A stretch of 42,335 nucleotides of DNA. Source: an uncultured Lachnospiraceae bacterium. Lineage in GTDB: Bacteria > Bacillota > Clostridia > Lachnospirales > Lachnospiraceae. Location: contig CAJOGN010000007.1 in the NCBI GenBank assembly GCA_905234245.1, positions 1 through 42,335 of the forward strand. The letters are read 5' to 3'. The position numbers and the translations under genes were made by a program. Below the pieces are notes generated by a model. The model was not told the origin of the DNA, made no database searches, and saw nothing but the letters and a program-made list of their open reading frames with translations. How positions within the stretch are numbered: position 1 is the first letter of the stretch; each line of letters opens with the position of its first letter. Below are positions 34,672 to 42,335 of this stretch, in pieces.

Positions 34672-34724
34672 AGGCATTCTTATATGTATCATAAAGGTAT
34701 ATCATAAGGATGCCTTTCTTTTTT
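34672..34724 (+). terminator. Rho-independent terminator
   Basis: AGGCAT (34672-34677) and CTTAT pair with ATAAG and ATGCCT (34710-34715), with one T-G wobble, around a 20-nt loop. The run TTTCTTTTTT follows. Confidence 0.85.
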
Positions 34725-34774
34725 CAAAAAATATTATACGTAGTTTTTAACTAGTTTCAGCGAGAGGGAAATAT

Positions 34775-36832
34775 ATGAAAAAAATATGGTTTAAGAAAGT
34801 AATTAGTGTTGTTATAGTAATGGCAATGGTTATAGGTGGAGTTGTTTCTTCGCCTGTTACAGCTAATGCGGATGGAGAATTTCCAGCTTACTTTGACTTG
34901 AGAGACAAAGGTGTTGTAACACCTGTAAAACTCCAAAATCCTTGGCAGGATTGCTGGTCTTTCTCCGGTACAGCTGCGGCGGAGACAAGTATATTATCGT
35001 TACTTGGAATGACTAATGAAGAGTATAAAGCAGCTTATGGTGAGAATTTTGATTTATCCGAGAAACATTTGGCATGGTTTGCAGAGCAGCCTATTACAGC
35101 TTTGACTAATCCTACTCAAGTGGGTGAAGGTATTCATACTTTCAAAGCTGATACTAATCCACATGCGGTATATGATAACGGTGGATTTAATGTAATGGTA
35201 TCTACATTGTTCTCATCAGGCGTAGGTCCTGTATTGGAATCATTCTTTCCTTATCGAGGAAAAGAGGGGCTGACTACTTTACAATATGCTGAGAAGTATC
35301 CTGTAAAAGCTATGCCTGCAGTTATTGAATATGCAAAGACAGCTTTGTTCAGTGAGAGATCGTTTGAAACTGTTTACAATGAATTAAAGAATCCGCCTTA
35401 TAATGCGGAAACACAGGCGATGGTTGATTATCTTAAGACCAACGGATATTTAGAAGGATATCCGGATCCTAAGGATTTAACACAAGAACAGTTTGAGCAG
35501 ATTTTGTATAATTTTTACTTAGATCAAATAAGGAATAAAACCGGTAATTCAGAGTATTCTGCACTTGATGACTGGACAATTCCGGAAGCAAATGAACAGG
35601 GCAACGCTAATCGTGATGTTTATTCCGGCTTTACACTATTAGACGGTAATACACTTCCGGATATTGTTGTTAAAGGTGCGGACAAAAAATATCAAAGTAC
35701 TTCTCAAGAAGGTATTAATGCAGTTAAATCAGAACTCATGAAAGGTCATGGTGTATCTCTTGGATTCCGTGGAGACACATCAAAGCCGGGAGAAGTTGGT
35801 ACCGGAAAATATATTAATCTTGATACCTGGGCACATTATACTTATGAAGATTCTCAGCCTACTCATGCAGTATGTATAGTTGGTTGGGATGATAACTATT
35901 CCGTAACCAATTTCAACGAGGGACATCAACCTCCGGCAAATGGTGCTTGGATTGTTAAGAACTCTTGGGGTTCTGAGACTGATTGGTATGATAACGGTAC
36001 GGGAGCTACTATCAATAAGAATAATTGGGGTGTAAAGAATGCCGAGGGTCAACACACAGGCTATTTCTATCTTTCTTATTATGATAGGTCAGTAATGAAT
36101 CCGGAAACTGTTGTATTCGATACTGATTTTGCAAATGTTGACGGCAACTTTAGTGTATGGGCTTATGACTATATGCCTTCTATGGTTAGTCCTCAAGAGG
36201 ATACAACTATACATACTACAATGGAAATTAAGACAGCCAATTTATTCAAGAATGACTCAGATAAACCTCAGAAGTTATATAGTGTGTCTACTAAGACGTC
36301 TGCACCTAATTCTACTGTAAATTACAGTATTTATCGTGTGAATGATAACACTGCAAACCCTGAAGAAGGAACTCTTTTAGGACAGTTTAGCGGAACATAT
36401 GAATACGAAGGATTCCACAGAGAGAAGCTTGACGGAAGTATCGTTATAATGCCGGGTGAGACTCTTTCTGTAGTCGCTGAAGAATCAGCTATAATAGATG
36501 GTGAGAAGAAATACGGATGTAATGTTAATTCCGGAATTGATGCGGAGTCTAGTAAGGCTACTGGTGGACCAAGTTATTGTGTGTCTGTAGTTAATCCGGG
36601 CGAGAGCTTCTATTACAACGCCGGTAGTTGGAAAGATTGGACACAAGTGATACCAGATCTTAAAGCCGGTGTGCCGGACGGAGAACATTATGTTATAGAT
36701 AACTTCAGTATCAAAGCATATATGGTAGAGACAAATCTTGACAATGCTCAGACGACTGATACAGTTAAGGTTGCTAAGGCACCAAAGACAGGTGATAGTT
36801 TACTCGATTTACTATTACAATTGTTTTTATAA
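34775..36832 (+). CDS. Secreted papain-like cysteine peptidase (C1 family) with PKTGDS tail
   Basis: The 685-residue exported protein has a signal peptide (about 1-32, ending VTANA), then at once a C1A peptidase domain with no long propeptide. The oxyanion Gln54 and catalytic Cys60 are in QNPWQDCWSFSG, His364 in THAVCIVGWDD and Asn396 in VKNSWGS. About residues 450-650 form a beta-rich domain with SVSTKTSAPNSTVNYSIYRVND, as in clostridial C1 peptidases. The C-terminus is APKTGDSLLDLLLQLFL. That looks like a KTGD sorting motif but has no full membrane segment or basic tail. GAGAGGG precedes the ATG. It is paralogous to the gene at 38759. Confidence 0.9.
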   Translation: MKKIWFKKVISVVIVMAMVIGGVVSSPVTANADGEFPAYFDLRDKGVVTPVKLQNPWQDCWSFSGTAAAETSILSLLGMTNEEYKAAYGENFDLSEKHLAWFAEQPITALTNPTQVGEGIHTFKADTNPHAVYDNGGFNVMVSTLFSSGVGPVLESFFPYRGKEGLTTLQYAEKYPVKAMPAVIEYAKTALFSERSFETVYNELKNPPYNAETQAMVDYLKTNGYLEGYPDPKDLTQEQFEQILYNFYLDQIRNKTGNSEYSALDDWTIPEANEQGNANRDVYSGFTLLDGNTLPDIVVKGADKKYQSTSQEGINAVKSELMKGHGVSLGFRGDTSKPGEVGTGKYINLDTWAHYTYEDSQPTHAVCIVGWDDNYSVTNFNEGHQPPANGAWIVKNSWGSETDWYDNGTGATINKNNWGVKNAEGQHTGYFYLSYYDRSVMNPETVVFDTDFANVDGNFSVWAYDYMPSMVSPQEDTTIHTTMEIKTANLFKNDSDKPQKLYSVSTKTSAPNSTVNYSIYRVNDNTANPEEGTLLGQFSGTYEYEGFHREKLDGSIVIMPGETLSVVAEESAIIDGEKKYGCNVNSGIDAESSKATGGPSYCVSVVNPGESFYYNAGSWKDWTQVIPDLKAGVPDGEHYVIDNFSIKAYMVETNLDNAQTTDTVKVAKAPKTGDSLLDLLLQLFL

Positions 36833-36884
36833 TACAAAGTATATGTATTGATAGATTTTTGTTATATGTTAGGAGGAAACGCTA

Positions 36885-38711
36885 ATGAAGAAGGAACTTA
36901 AGAGGTTAGTGGGAATCATTACTGTATTAGCACTTGCGGTGACAACGATTATTCCGTTGCAGGCGGATGCTGATGCTGTAGTGCAAAAGACAGCATATTT
37001 GTATTCAGAGAACAATACAATTCAGATGTCATGTATTGATGATCCTAACATGCCTGTACCATATGTGGCAGTAGATGAATATTTTAATAATGTATATACT
37101 ATTCCGTTTACAGCTACTAATCAAGGTGATGGAACATATGTAATTGATAACGGTAAGAGCACAATGGTTGTTAATCCTGCCGATAACACAATTCACTTTG
37201 ATGCACCTGAGATATTCTTGTATAACAATGAACGATATGATACAAGTAATGATGCAGATAGGGTGTTCGAGAGAACAACTAATGTTATATACAAGGGAGC
37301 CCATAGTGCATTAGATCTTAATCTTGGCGATTATAATATTGATATTATAGAAGAAGATGGCAAGGTGTTTATGCCTCTTACAACGATATCAGATCTTGCA
37401 GGTGTAACATATTGTAATGCGGCATATGCCAATGATAAGATTTCATTTGCATATTCTATGAACCCGCAGGTTGTTAATTGGCAGGCTAATTTTGATCCGT
37501 TGGAGAGAACTCCGGGTGAAATACAGTATACATATAATGAGCTTTGCTTTGTGTTTGATAATATATATGGTTGTCCCGGTAATTGTGAATATGCTGATGT
37601 AATTAGGGCAAACGGACTTGATGGCTTCCTTTCTAATTATAATGGTGATACCAGACGGGTAAAAGAGCTTCTTCAATCTGCAAGTACAGTTGACTTCGTA
37701 TTCGGTGTCGGTACATTAGGTAAAATGTTAGATGATGCCGGACATACCAATATGTTTGAAGCATTGATGAACAGTGCCGGAGATTCTGAGGCCGTTAAGC
37801 AGTTTCTTGATTTATATGATAATCATCCCGAAGACGAGAGAATGGCTCTTATATCAAAATATATAAATAAGGTTGCTGATGAAGATGCTACAAGAAAAGC
37901 AATAAGGAATTATGAAGACCTATTCGACCAATATACTCCGATATTTGATGTTGAAGAAGGAAGTAATAGGTATCGTTATTTCGAGTATGATGATACCGGA
38001 ATATTTGTATTTACTAATTTCGATGATAATGTAGTAAGACTATTTAAGAGGGCGTTAGATACTGCCAAAGAACATGGCATGAAGAATTTCATACTTAATG
38101 TTTCTAATAATGGTGGTGGTTCATCAGAGTCACTTATGTATATGATGAATGCGGTAACCAGGCTTAACTATAAGGAGTTTTATTCTAACGGAACAATGAC
38201 AGGTAACAGAGTGGCAGAGGTCTTAGAGTTCGATATGGACCAGGACGGCGTATTTGAAGGTGATAAGGAAGACTTTAATTATGACTTCAATTATGGTGTA
38301 ATGTGTTCTAGACGTTCATTCTCTTGCGGTAATCTCTTCCCTTGTCTATGTAAAGAAGAAGGAATCCCTATTATAGGTGAGACAAGCGGTGGCGGAACAG
38401 ATACGTTATGCTGCTTTAGAATGCCACTTGGTAATTTATATAATGCTTCGGCATTTAAAGAGGTGTGCTATAAGAGCGGAGAGAATGTAGAAAAGGGCGC
38501 TGCACCTGATTATGACATTACTAAGAGGAATGCAGATGGCTCTGTAGATTATACAGACTTTTATAATTTTGCATTACTCGACAATATTATGGATTCGCAT
38601 TATGCAACGAATAATGCAGCATCTGATTCTTACCAGTATAATACTAAGGTACCAAAGGTTCCGAAGACTGGTGATAGTATAATAGATTATATATTACAGT
38701 TGTTTGTATAA
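36885..38711 (+). CDS. Secreted S41-family peptidase with PKTGDS tail
   Basis: The 608-residue exported protein has a signal peptide of about 31 residues (VTTIIPLQADA). An N-terminal domain follows with copper-amine-oxidase-like character (about 35-190; GKVFMPLTTISDLAGV). Helical and C-terminal S41/tail-specific protease domains come next: FILNVSNNGGGS, then SRRSFSCGNLFPCLCKEEGIPIIGETSGGG with candidate nucleophile Ser480 in the SFSCGN segment. The C-terminus VPKTGDSIIDYILQLFV matches the tail of the upstream cysteine peptidase. AGGAGG precedes the ATG. It is flanked by two paralogous C1 peptidases. Substrates are unknown. Confidence 0.85.
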   Translation: MKKELKRLVGIITVLALAVTTIIPLQADADAVVQKTAYLYSENNTIQMSCIDDPNMPVPYVAVDEYFNNVYTIPFTATNQGDGTYVIDNGKSTMVVNPADNTIHFDAPEIFLYNNERYDTSNDADRVFERTTNVIYKGAHSALDLNLGDYNIDIIEEDGKVFMPLTTISDLAGVTYCNAAYANDKISFAYSMNPQVVNWQANFDPLERTPGEIQYTYNELCFVFDNIYGCPGNCEYADVIRANGLDGFLSNYNGDTRRVKELLQSASTVDFVFGVGTLGKMLDDAGHTNMFEALMNSAGDSEAVKQFLDLYDNHPEDERMALISKYINKVADEDATRKAIRNYEDLFDQYTPIFDVEEGSNRYRYFEYDDTGIFVFTNFDDNVVRLFKRALDTAKEHGMKNFILNVSNNGGGSSESLMYMMNAVTRLNYKEFYSNGTMTGNRVAEVLEFDMDQDGVFEGDKEDFNYDFNYGVMCSRRSFSCGNLFPCLCKEEGIPIIGETSGGGTDTLCCFRMPLGNLYNASAFKEVCYKSGENVEKGAAPDYDITKRNADGSVDYTDFYNFALLDNIMDSHYATNNAASDSYQYNTKVPKVPKTGDSIIDYILQLFV

Positions 38712-38758
38712 TTAAGAAGATTTGTAATGATTCTACAATATAAGTTAGGGAAATATTT

Positions 38759-41131
38759 ATGAAGAAATTAGGGTTTAAGAAGATAATAAGTTTTGTCATA
38801 GTAATGGCAATGGTTATGGGCGGGGTTACATTCGTACCCGTAACATCTAATGCAGAAGAATTTCCGACTAGATTTGACTTACGAGACAGAGGTGTTGTAA
38901 CTCCGGTTAAGATGCAAAACCCTTGGCAAAATTGTTGGTCGTTTTCCGGCACAGCTGCTGCGGAGACAAGTATTTTGTCACTTCTTGGAATGAGTAATAA
39001 TGAATATAAAGCAGCTTATGGCGAGGATTTTGATTTGTCTGAAAGGCACTTGGCATGGTTTGGAGAGTATCCTATTACCGCCCTGACTAATCCTACTCAA
39101 GCGGGCGAAGGTATACATACCTTTGGTGCAGAGACTAATCCACAGAAGGTTTACAATAACGGAGGATATAATGTAACGGTAGCTTCACTTTTTTCATCAG
39201 GTGCAGGTCCTGTGTTTGAGTCAATGTTTCCATATAACGGAGCAGAGAAGTTGACGGATGTACAGTTTGCTGAGAAATATCCTGAAAAGGCTATGCCGTC
39301 AATCATTGAATATTTGGAACAAAGGTTTTTTGGCGGAAAATCTTTTGATGAAGCATATAATGAATTGAAGAGTCAGACTTATCCTTTTGATGATAATACG
39401 CCGGTGTGGATAAAAACACTTAATAATAAAGGATATTTTAACGAATATGGAAATCCTACTACTATAACAAAAGAGCAGTTCCAGGATATCTGCTATAAAT
39501 ATTACGTGGATATTCAAAAGGCTACCTTCGGTAATTCATATTATTCTAATGCTGATGATTGGACGATTCCCGATGTAAATGAAGAGGGTAAGGCTAATCG
39601 TGATTATTATATTGGTTTCACATTAAAAGATGGTAATGATCTTCCGGAAGTTAGAAAACTGGATGCCGAAAGGAAATGGATTGGTATTAATCAGGAAGGT
39701 ATTGATGCGCTTAAGTCGGAGCTTATGAAGGGTCATGGAGTATCTATAAGCTTTCATGCTGACAACTCAAAGCCGGGAGAAGCATTGACAGGCAAATATA
39801 TTAATTTAGAAACTTGGGCGCATTATACATATGAAACGGTTGGTCCTAATCATGGCGTATGTATAGTTGGATGGGACGATAATTATTCTGCTGATAATTT
39901 CAACGATGGTCATCGTCCACCGGGAGATGGTGCATGGATTGTGAAGAACTCCTGGGGCTCTGAGACCGATTGGTATGATAATGGTACAGGAGGTACAATT
40001 AATAAGAGAGATTGGGGTTACAAGAATGAAGAAGATAAGAATACAGGATATTTCTATCTCTCTTACTATGATCAGACAATACAGAATCCTGAGACTTTAG
40101 TGTTCGATAATGATATAGCTAAGGCAAGCGAAGGCGGTGGCTTTGATACATGGGCTTATGACTATATGCCATCAATATTCAGCTTTATGGACGATACAAC
40201 CGTACATACTACTGATGTTATTAAGACAGCCAATGTATTCAAGAACAACTCTGATAAACCTCAGAAATTATATAGTGTGTCTACTAAGACTTCCGCTCCA
40301 AATAGTACTGTAGAGTACAGTATTTATCGTGTCAATGATAACACTACAAATCCGGAGGAAGGAACTCTTCTTGGTAAGGCAACAGGAACATATGATTACA
40401 TGGGATTCCATCGTGAGGAGCTTGACGGAAGTATTGTTGTTATGCCAGGTGAGTCTATATCCATAGTTGCAGAGGAATCTGCCATAGTAGATGGAGAGAA
40501 GAAATATGGTTTCAATGTTAACACAGGTCTTAATGAGGAGGCATGTAAACAAATAGGTAGGTCAGAATATTCTGTGGCGGTAGTCAACCCCGGTGAGAGT
40601 TTCTATTACAATGCAGGGAAGTGGACCGATTGGACTGAAGTGATACCCGTTATCAAGGCAAGTGAAAGCAATGGAGAGATGTTTGCTATAGATAATTTCA
40701 GTATTAAGGCGTATATGGTATCTACCTCAGAAGCAATGTACCGCCTCTACAACCCTAATACTGGTGAGCATTTTTATACTTCTAATGCAGGAGAGAAGGA
40801 TTACCTTAGTGCAATAGGATGGAATTATGAGGGTATTGGCTGGAACGCACCTGTAAATAGTGACACACCGGTATATAGGTTATTCAATCCATTTACCAGC
40901 GAGCATTATTACACAACGAATGAGGGTGAAATGTTCTATCTTAGTATAATAGGATGGAACTACGAAGGAATTGGCTGTTATTCTGCAGATAATGGAATGC
41001 CAATCTATAGAGTGTTTAATCCTTATGAAGATGGACCGGCTGCACATCATTTTACAGCTAATGCAGGAGAGAGAGATATTCTAGTTGGTCTGGGATATAT
41101 TGATGAAGGCATTGGCTGGTACGGACTATAA
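38759..41131 (+). CDS. Secreted papain-like cysteine peptidase (C1 family) with DUF5648-like repeats
   Basis: The 790-residue paralogue of the 34775 gene shares its signal peptide, peptidase core and beta-rich domain. Catalytic residues are Gln53, Cys59 (QNPWQNCWSFSG), His365 (NHGVCIVGWDD) and Asn397 (VKNSWGS). The region around residues 190-260 has diverged. It lacks the PKTGDS tail. Residues about 660-790 carry three repeats of the form YRLYNPNTGEHFYT...AIGWNYEGIGW, typical of DUF5648 cell-surface or carbohydrate-associated repeats. The third is the most divergent. AGGGAAATATTT precedes the ATG, similar to the leader of its paralogue, which points to gene duplication. Confidence 0.9.
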   Translation: MKKLGFKKIISFVIVMAMVMGGVTFVPVTSNAEEFPTRFDLRDRGVVTPVKMQNPWQNCWSFSGTAAAETSILSLLGMSNNEYKAAYGEDFDLSERHLAWFGEYPITALTNPTQAGEGIHTFGAETNPQKVYNNGGYNVTVASLFSSGAGPVFESMFPYNGAEKLTDVQFAEKYPEKAMPSIIEYLEQRFFGGKSFDEAYNELKSQTYPFDDNTPVWIKTLNNKGYFNEYGNPTTITKEQFQDICYKYYVDIQKATFGNSYYSNADDWTIPDVNEEGKANRDYYIGFTLKDGNDLPEVRKLDAERKWIGINQEGIDALKSELMKGHGVSISFHADNSKPGEALTGKYINLETWAHYTYETVGPNHGVCIVGWDDNYSADNFNDGHRPPGDGAWIVKNSWGSETDWYDNGTGGTINKRDWGYKNEEDKNTGYFYLSYYDQTIQNPETLVFDNDIAKASEGGGFDTWAYDYMPSIFSFMDDTTVHTTDVIKTANVFKNNSDKPQKLYSVSTKTSAPNSTVEYSIYRVNDNTTNPEEGTLLGKATGTYDYMGFHREELDGSIVVMPGESISIVAEESAIVDGEKKYGFNVNTGLNEEACKQIGRSEYSVAVVNPGESFYYNAGKWTDWTEVIPVIKASESNGEMFAIDNFSIKAYMVSTSEAMYRLYNPNTGEHFYTSNAGEKDYLSAIGWNYEGIGWNAPVNSDTPVYRLFNPFTSEHYYTTNEGEMFYLSIIGWNYEGIGCYSADNGMPIYRVFNPYEDGPAAHHFTANAGERDILVGLGYIDEGIGWYGL

Positions 41132-41146
41132 GATGCGCAGGGGAGG

Positions 41147-41177
41147 ATGAAAGCATTGGCTGGTACAAATTATAAAT
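41147..41177 (+). pseudogene. Remnant duplicate of the preceding gene's 3' end
   Basis: Bases 41147-41177 nearly repeat 41102-41132, the last codons and stop of the cysteine peptidase (GATGAAGGCATTGGCTGGTA against GATGAAAGCATTGGCTGGTA). The offset is 45 bp. It is not part of a usable reading frame and looks like the leftover end of another repeat copy or of an alternative C-terminus. Confidence 0.65.
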
Positions 41178-41197
41178 GTTTGGATGAGTGAATTATA

Positions 41198-41881
41198 ATG
41201 AGTGAGGAAAGAAAAGATAAAGTTCTAGAAATAGTTATTGCTGTGTTTTTGGGTATTACTGCATTTCTTACAGCTTGGGCTACCTGGATAGGTTCTCTTC
41301 ATGCTGGGCTGCAGGCAATACATTTTACAGAGAGTAATAACATTTCATCAAAGGTATCTGCTATGTATAATCAGTCCTCGCAGCTATTATTGCAGGATAT
41401 GATGACCTGGAATACTATTCAAAACTATGCATTTGATGCAGAGCTTGCAGAGGAACAGGGCGATACTAAGAAGATGGAAGTCTTAGAAAAGAAGGTAATG
41501 GCCCTTCGGGAAGGAGTCTCTGATGAATTTGCAGAAGCTGTGAGTTGGGCAATTGACAATGAGAAGTCGCCCTTCGAAAAAGAAGGCTTTGTAGAATCAT
41601 ATTTTGAAGAGACAAAGCAAGGGATAGACATGGCTAATGCCAAGCTAGAAGAAGGAAAGCAGGATAATCAGAACAGTGATACCTATGGATTGGTTACAGT
41701 TATATATTCTATCGTATTATTCCTTCTTGGTATTGCGGCTATATTCAAGAATTTTCCTAATAGGGTAGCGGTAGTTGTACTAGCAATATGCTTCTTAGTT
41801 TTTGATACAATATTTATGATTACAATCCCGCTACCAACAGGATTCGATTTACTTAGTTATTTAGGGGAATTTTTTAAATGA
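41198..41881 (+). CDS. Membrane protein of unknown function (DUF4337-like)
   Basis: A 227-residue protein. One membrane segment lies near the N-terminus (about 10-30, VIAVFLGITAFLTAWATWIGSL). An acidic helical region (about 55-155) is likely coiled coil. Two membrane segments at about 165-182 and 188-208 are followed by a short tail. The layout matches DUF4337-type proteins. It has no close ribosome binding site except GGATGAGTG. A strong terminator follows. The function is unknown. Confidence 0.72.
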   Translation: MSEERKDKVLEIVIAVFLGITAFLTAWATWIGSLHAGLQAIHFTESNNISSKVSAMYNQSSQLLLQDMMTWNTIQNYAFDAELAEEQGDTKKMEVLEKKVMALREGVSDEFAEAVSWAIDNEKSPFEKEGFVESYFEETKQGIDMANAKLEEGKQDNQNSDTYGLVTVIYSIVLFLLGIAAIFKNFPNRVAVVVLAICFLVFDTIFMITIPLPTGFDLLSYLGEFFK

Positions 41882-41924
41882 TACTTAAATAGAATTAAAT
41901 AACCCATCTGCTAAGGACATTCTG

Positions 41925-41957
41925 ACAGCTGGTTTCTAATTGGGACCAGCTGTTTTT
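41925..41957 (+). terminator. Rho-independent terminator
   Basis: A perfect 9-bp stem pairs ACAGCTGGT (41925-41933) with ACCAGCTGT (41945-41953), followed by TTTTG. It separates the membrane protein from leuS. Confidence 0.9.
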
Positions 41958-41995
41958 GTTGCTTAAAATATATATGTTATAAACTTGTTAAAAAC

Positions 41996-42023
41996 TTGAC
42001 AAAACAAGGGCTTGTGTTAGAAT
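41996..42023 (+). promoter_or_regulatory. Promoter of leuS
   Basis: -35 TTGACA (41996-42001), 16 bp, -10 TAGAAT (42018-42023). The leader to the leuS ATG is only about 50 nt, too short for a T-box riboswitch, and no T-box consensus is visible. Confidence 0.7.
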
Positions 42024-42081
42024 TATTTATGGTAAAAAAGGCACATTTTGTGCAATTATGTAATAAAGGAGAACTCTAATT

Positions 42082-42335
42082 ATGTCTAATACATATAATC
42101 ATAAGACAATAGAGAAAAAATGGCAGAAATACTGGGAAGAAAACGAGACTTTCAAGACAGATGTGTGGGACTTTGACAAGCCTAAGTATTATGCGCTTGA
42201 TATGTTCCCATATCCATCAGGAGTAGGTCTTCATGCAGGTCATCCAGAAGGGTATACAGCAACTGATATTATGTCTCGTATGAAAAGAATGCAAGGATAT
42301 AATGTTCTTCATCCAATGGGATATGATTCCTTTGG
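42082..42335 (+). CDS. leuS: Leucyl-tRNA synthetase, N-terminal part
   Basis: The gene runs off the right edge; 84 complete codons are visible. It starts [20 protein letters not shown] and has the class I HIGH signature as HAGH within [21 protein letters not shown], matching the LeuS N-terminus. It charges tRNA-Leu. AAAGGAG at 42066-42072 precedes the ATG by 9 nt. Confidence 0.95.
   Translation, partial: MSNTYNHKTIEKKWQKYWEENETFKTDVWDFDKPKYYALDMFPYPSGVGLHAGHPEGYTATDIMSRMKRMQGYNVLHPMGYDSF

Noticed and set aside
36780-36832. Classical LPXTG sortase signal on the C1 peptidase
   Set aside because: After PKTGD there are only about ten hydrophobic residues broken by Asp and Gln, and no basic tail before the stop.

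Overview
The window is an AT-rich stretch of a Gram-positive Clostridia chromosome, most likely Lachnospiraceae (Lachnospira/Eubacterium/Butyrivibrio-like). The family call is inference. It rests on low-GC codon use, strong AAGGAGG-type ribosome binding sites, a CIRCE-controlled groESL, the clostridial subfamilies of ThrS, PurA and the EF-G-like protein, and CPBP, Mbeg1-like and KTGD-type proteins. Genes are densely packed and almost all on the + strand. No gap exceeds about 210 bases. I saw no rRNA, tRNA, IS element, prophage or CRISPR array.

Layout: (1) 1-9020 reads as one long, partly overlapping transcription unit. It holds the end of a topoisomerase IV-type B subunit, its A subunit, a folate block (folC, an HD-domain hydrolase, folP, a folB-folK fusion), a CPBP membrane protease, an Mbeg1-like lipase-fold protein and an Rrf2 regulator. 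(2) 9061-11090 is groES-groEL behind a CIRCE operator embedded in its promoter. (3) 11087-16660 holds a palindromic repeat, a DegV fatty-acid-binding protein, purA, and an ABC ATPase with a permease-GldG fusion, closed by a bidirectional terminator. (4) 16668-19638 holds a small membrane protein on the minus strand, a SEC-C protein and thrS. (5) 19743-25733 is an aryl/acyl-CoA cluster: an AMP-forming acyl-CoA synthetase, indolepyruvate ferredoxin oxidoreductase IorA-IorB, a PaaK-like ligase and a tandem ACT-domain sensor. (6) 25825-28710 holds a lipoprotein and, convergent to it, tyrA-aroA. (7) 28919-31481 holds a very acidic secreted repeat protein followed by an OmpR/PhoB-type two-component system. 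(8) 31503-34639 holds two small membrane proteins flanking an EF-G-like GTPase. (9) 34775-41131 is a secreted protease block: papain-like C1, S41, and a second C1 paralogue. (10) After one unknown membrane protein the window ends in the start of leuS.

The most interesting signal is a family of four long hairpins at 16917-16983 (minus), 19649-19716, 23797-23864 and 25201-25260. All four share nearly the same apical loop, GCGRTTTTCTRTATGAGC, while their stem sequences are completely different yet fully paired. Each lies in the sense direction, 26-38 nt upstream of a start codon. Three precede genes of the acyl-CoA/IOR/PaaK/ACT cluster. This is the pattern expected of a structured cis-acting RNA, and I do not recognise it as a known class.

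Other points worth checking: the B-subunit TOPRIM motif lacks the DVDG metal-binding segment; the A subunit has Gly at the quinolone-resistance position equivalent to GyrA Asp87; a (TA)11 tract lies between -35 and -10 of a membrane-protein gene; 11-bp phased repeats precede the acidic secreted protein; and two unrelated secreted proteases share a non-canonical PKTGDS C-terminal tail.
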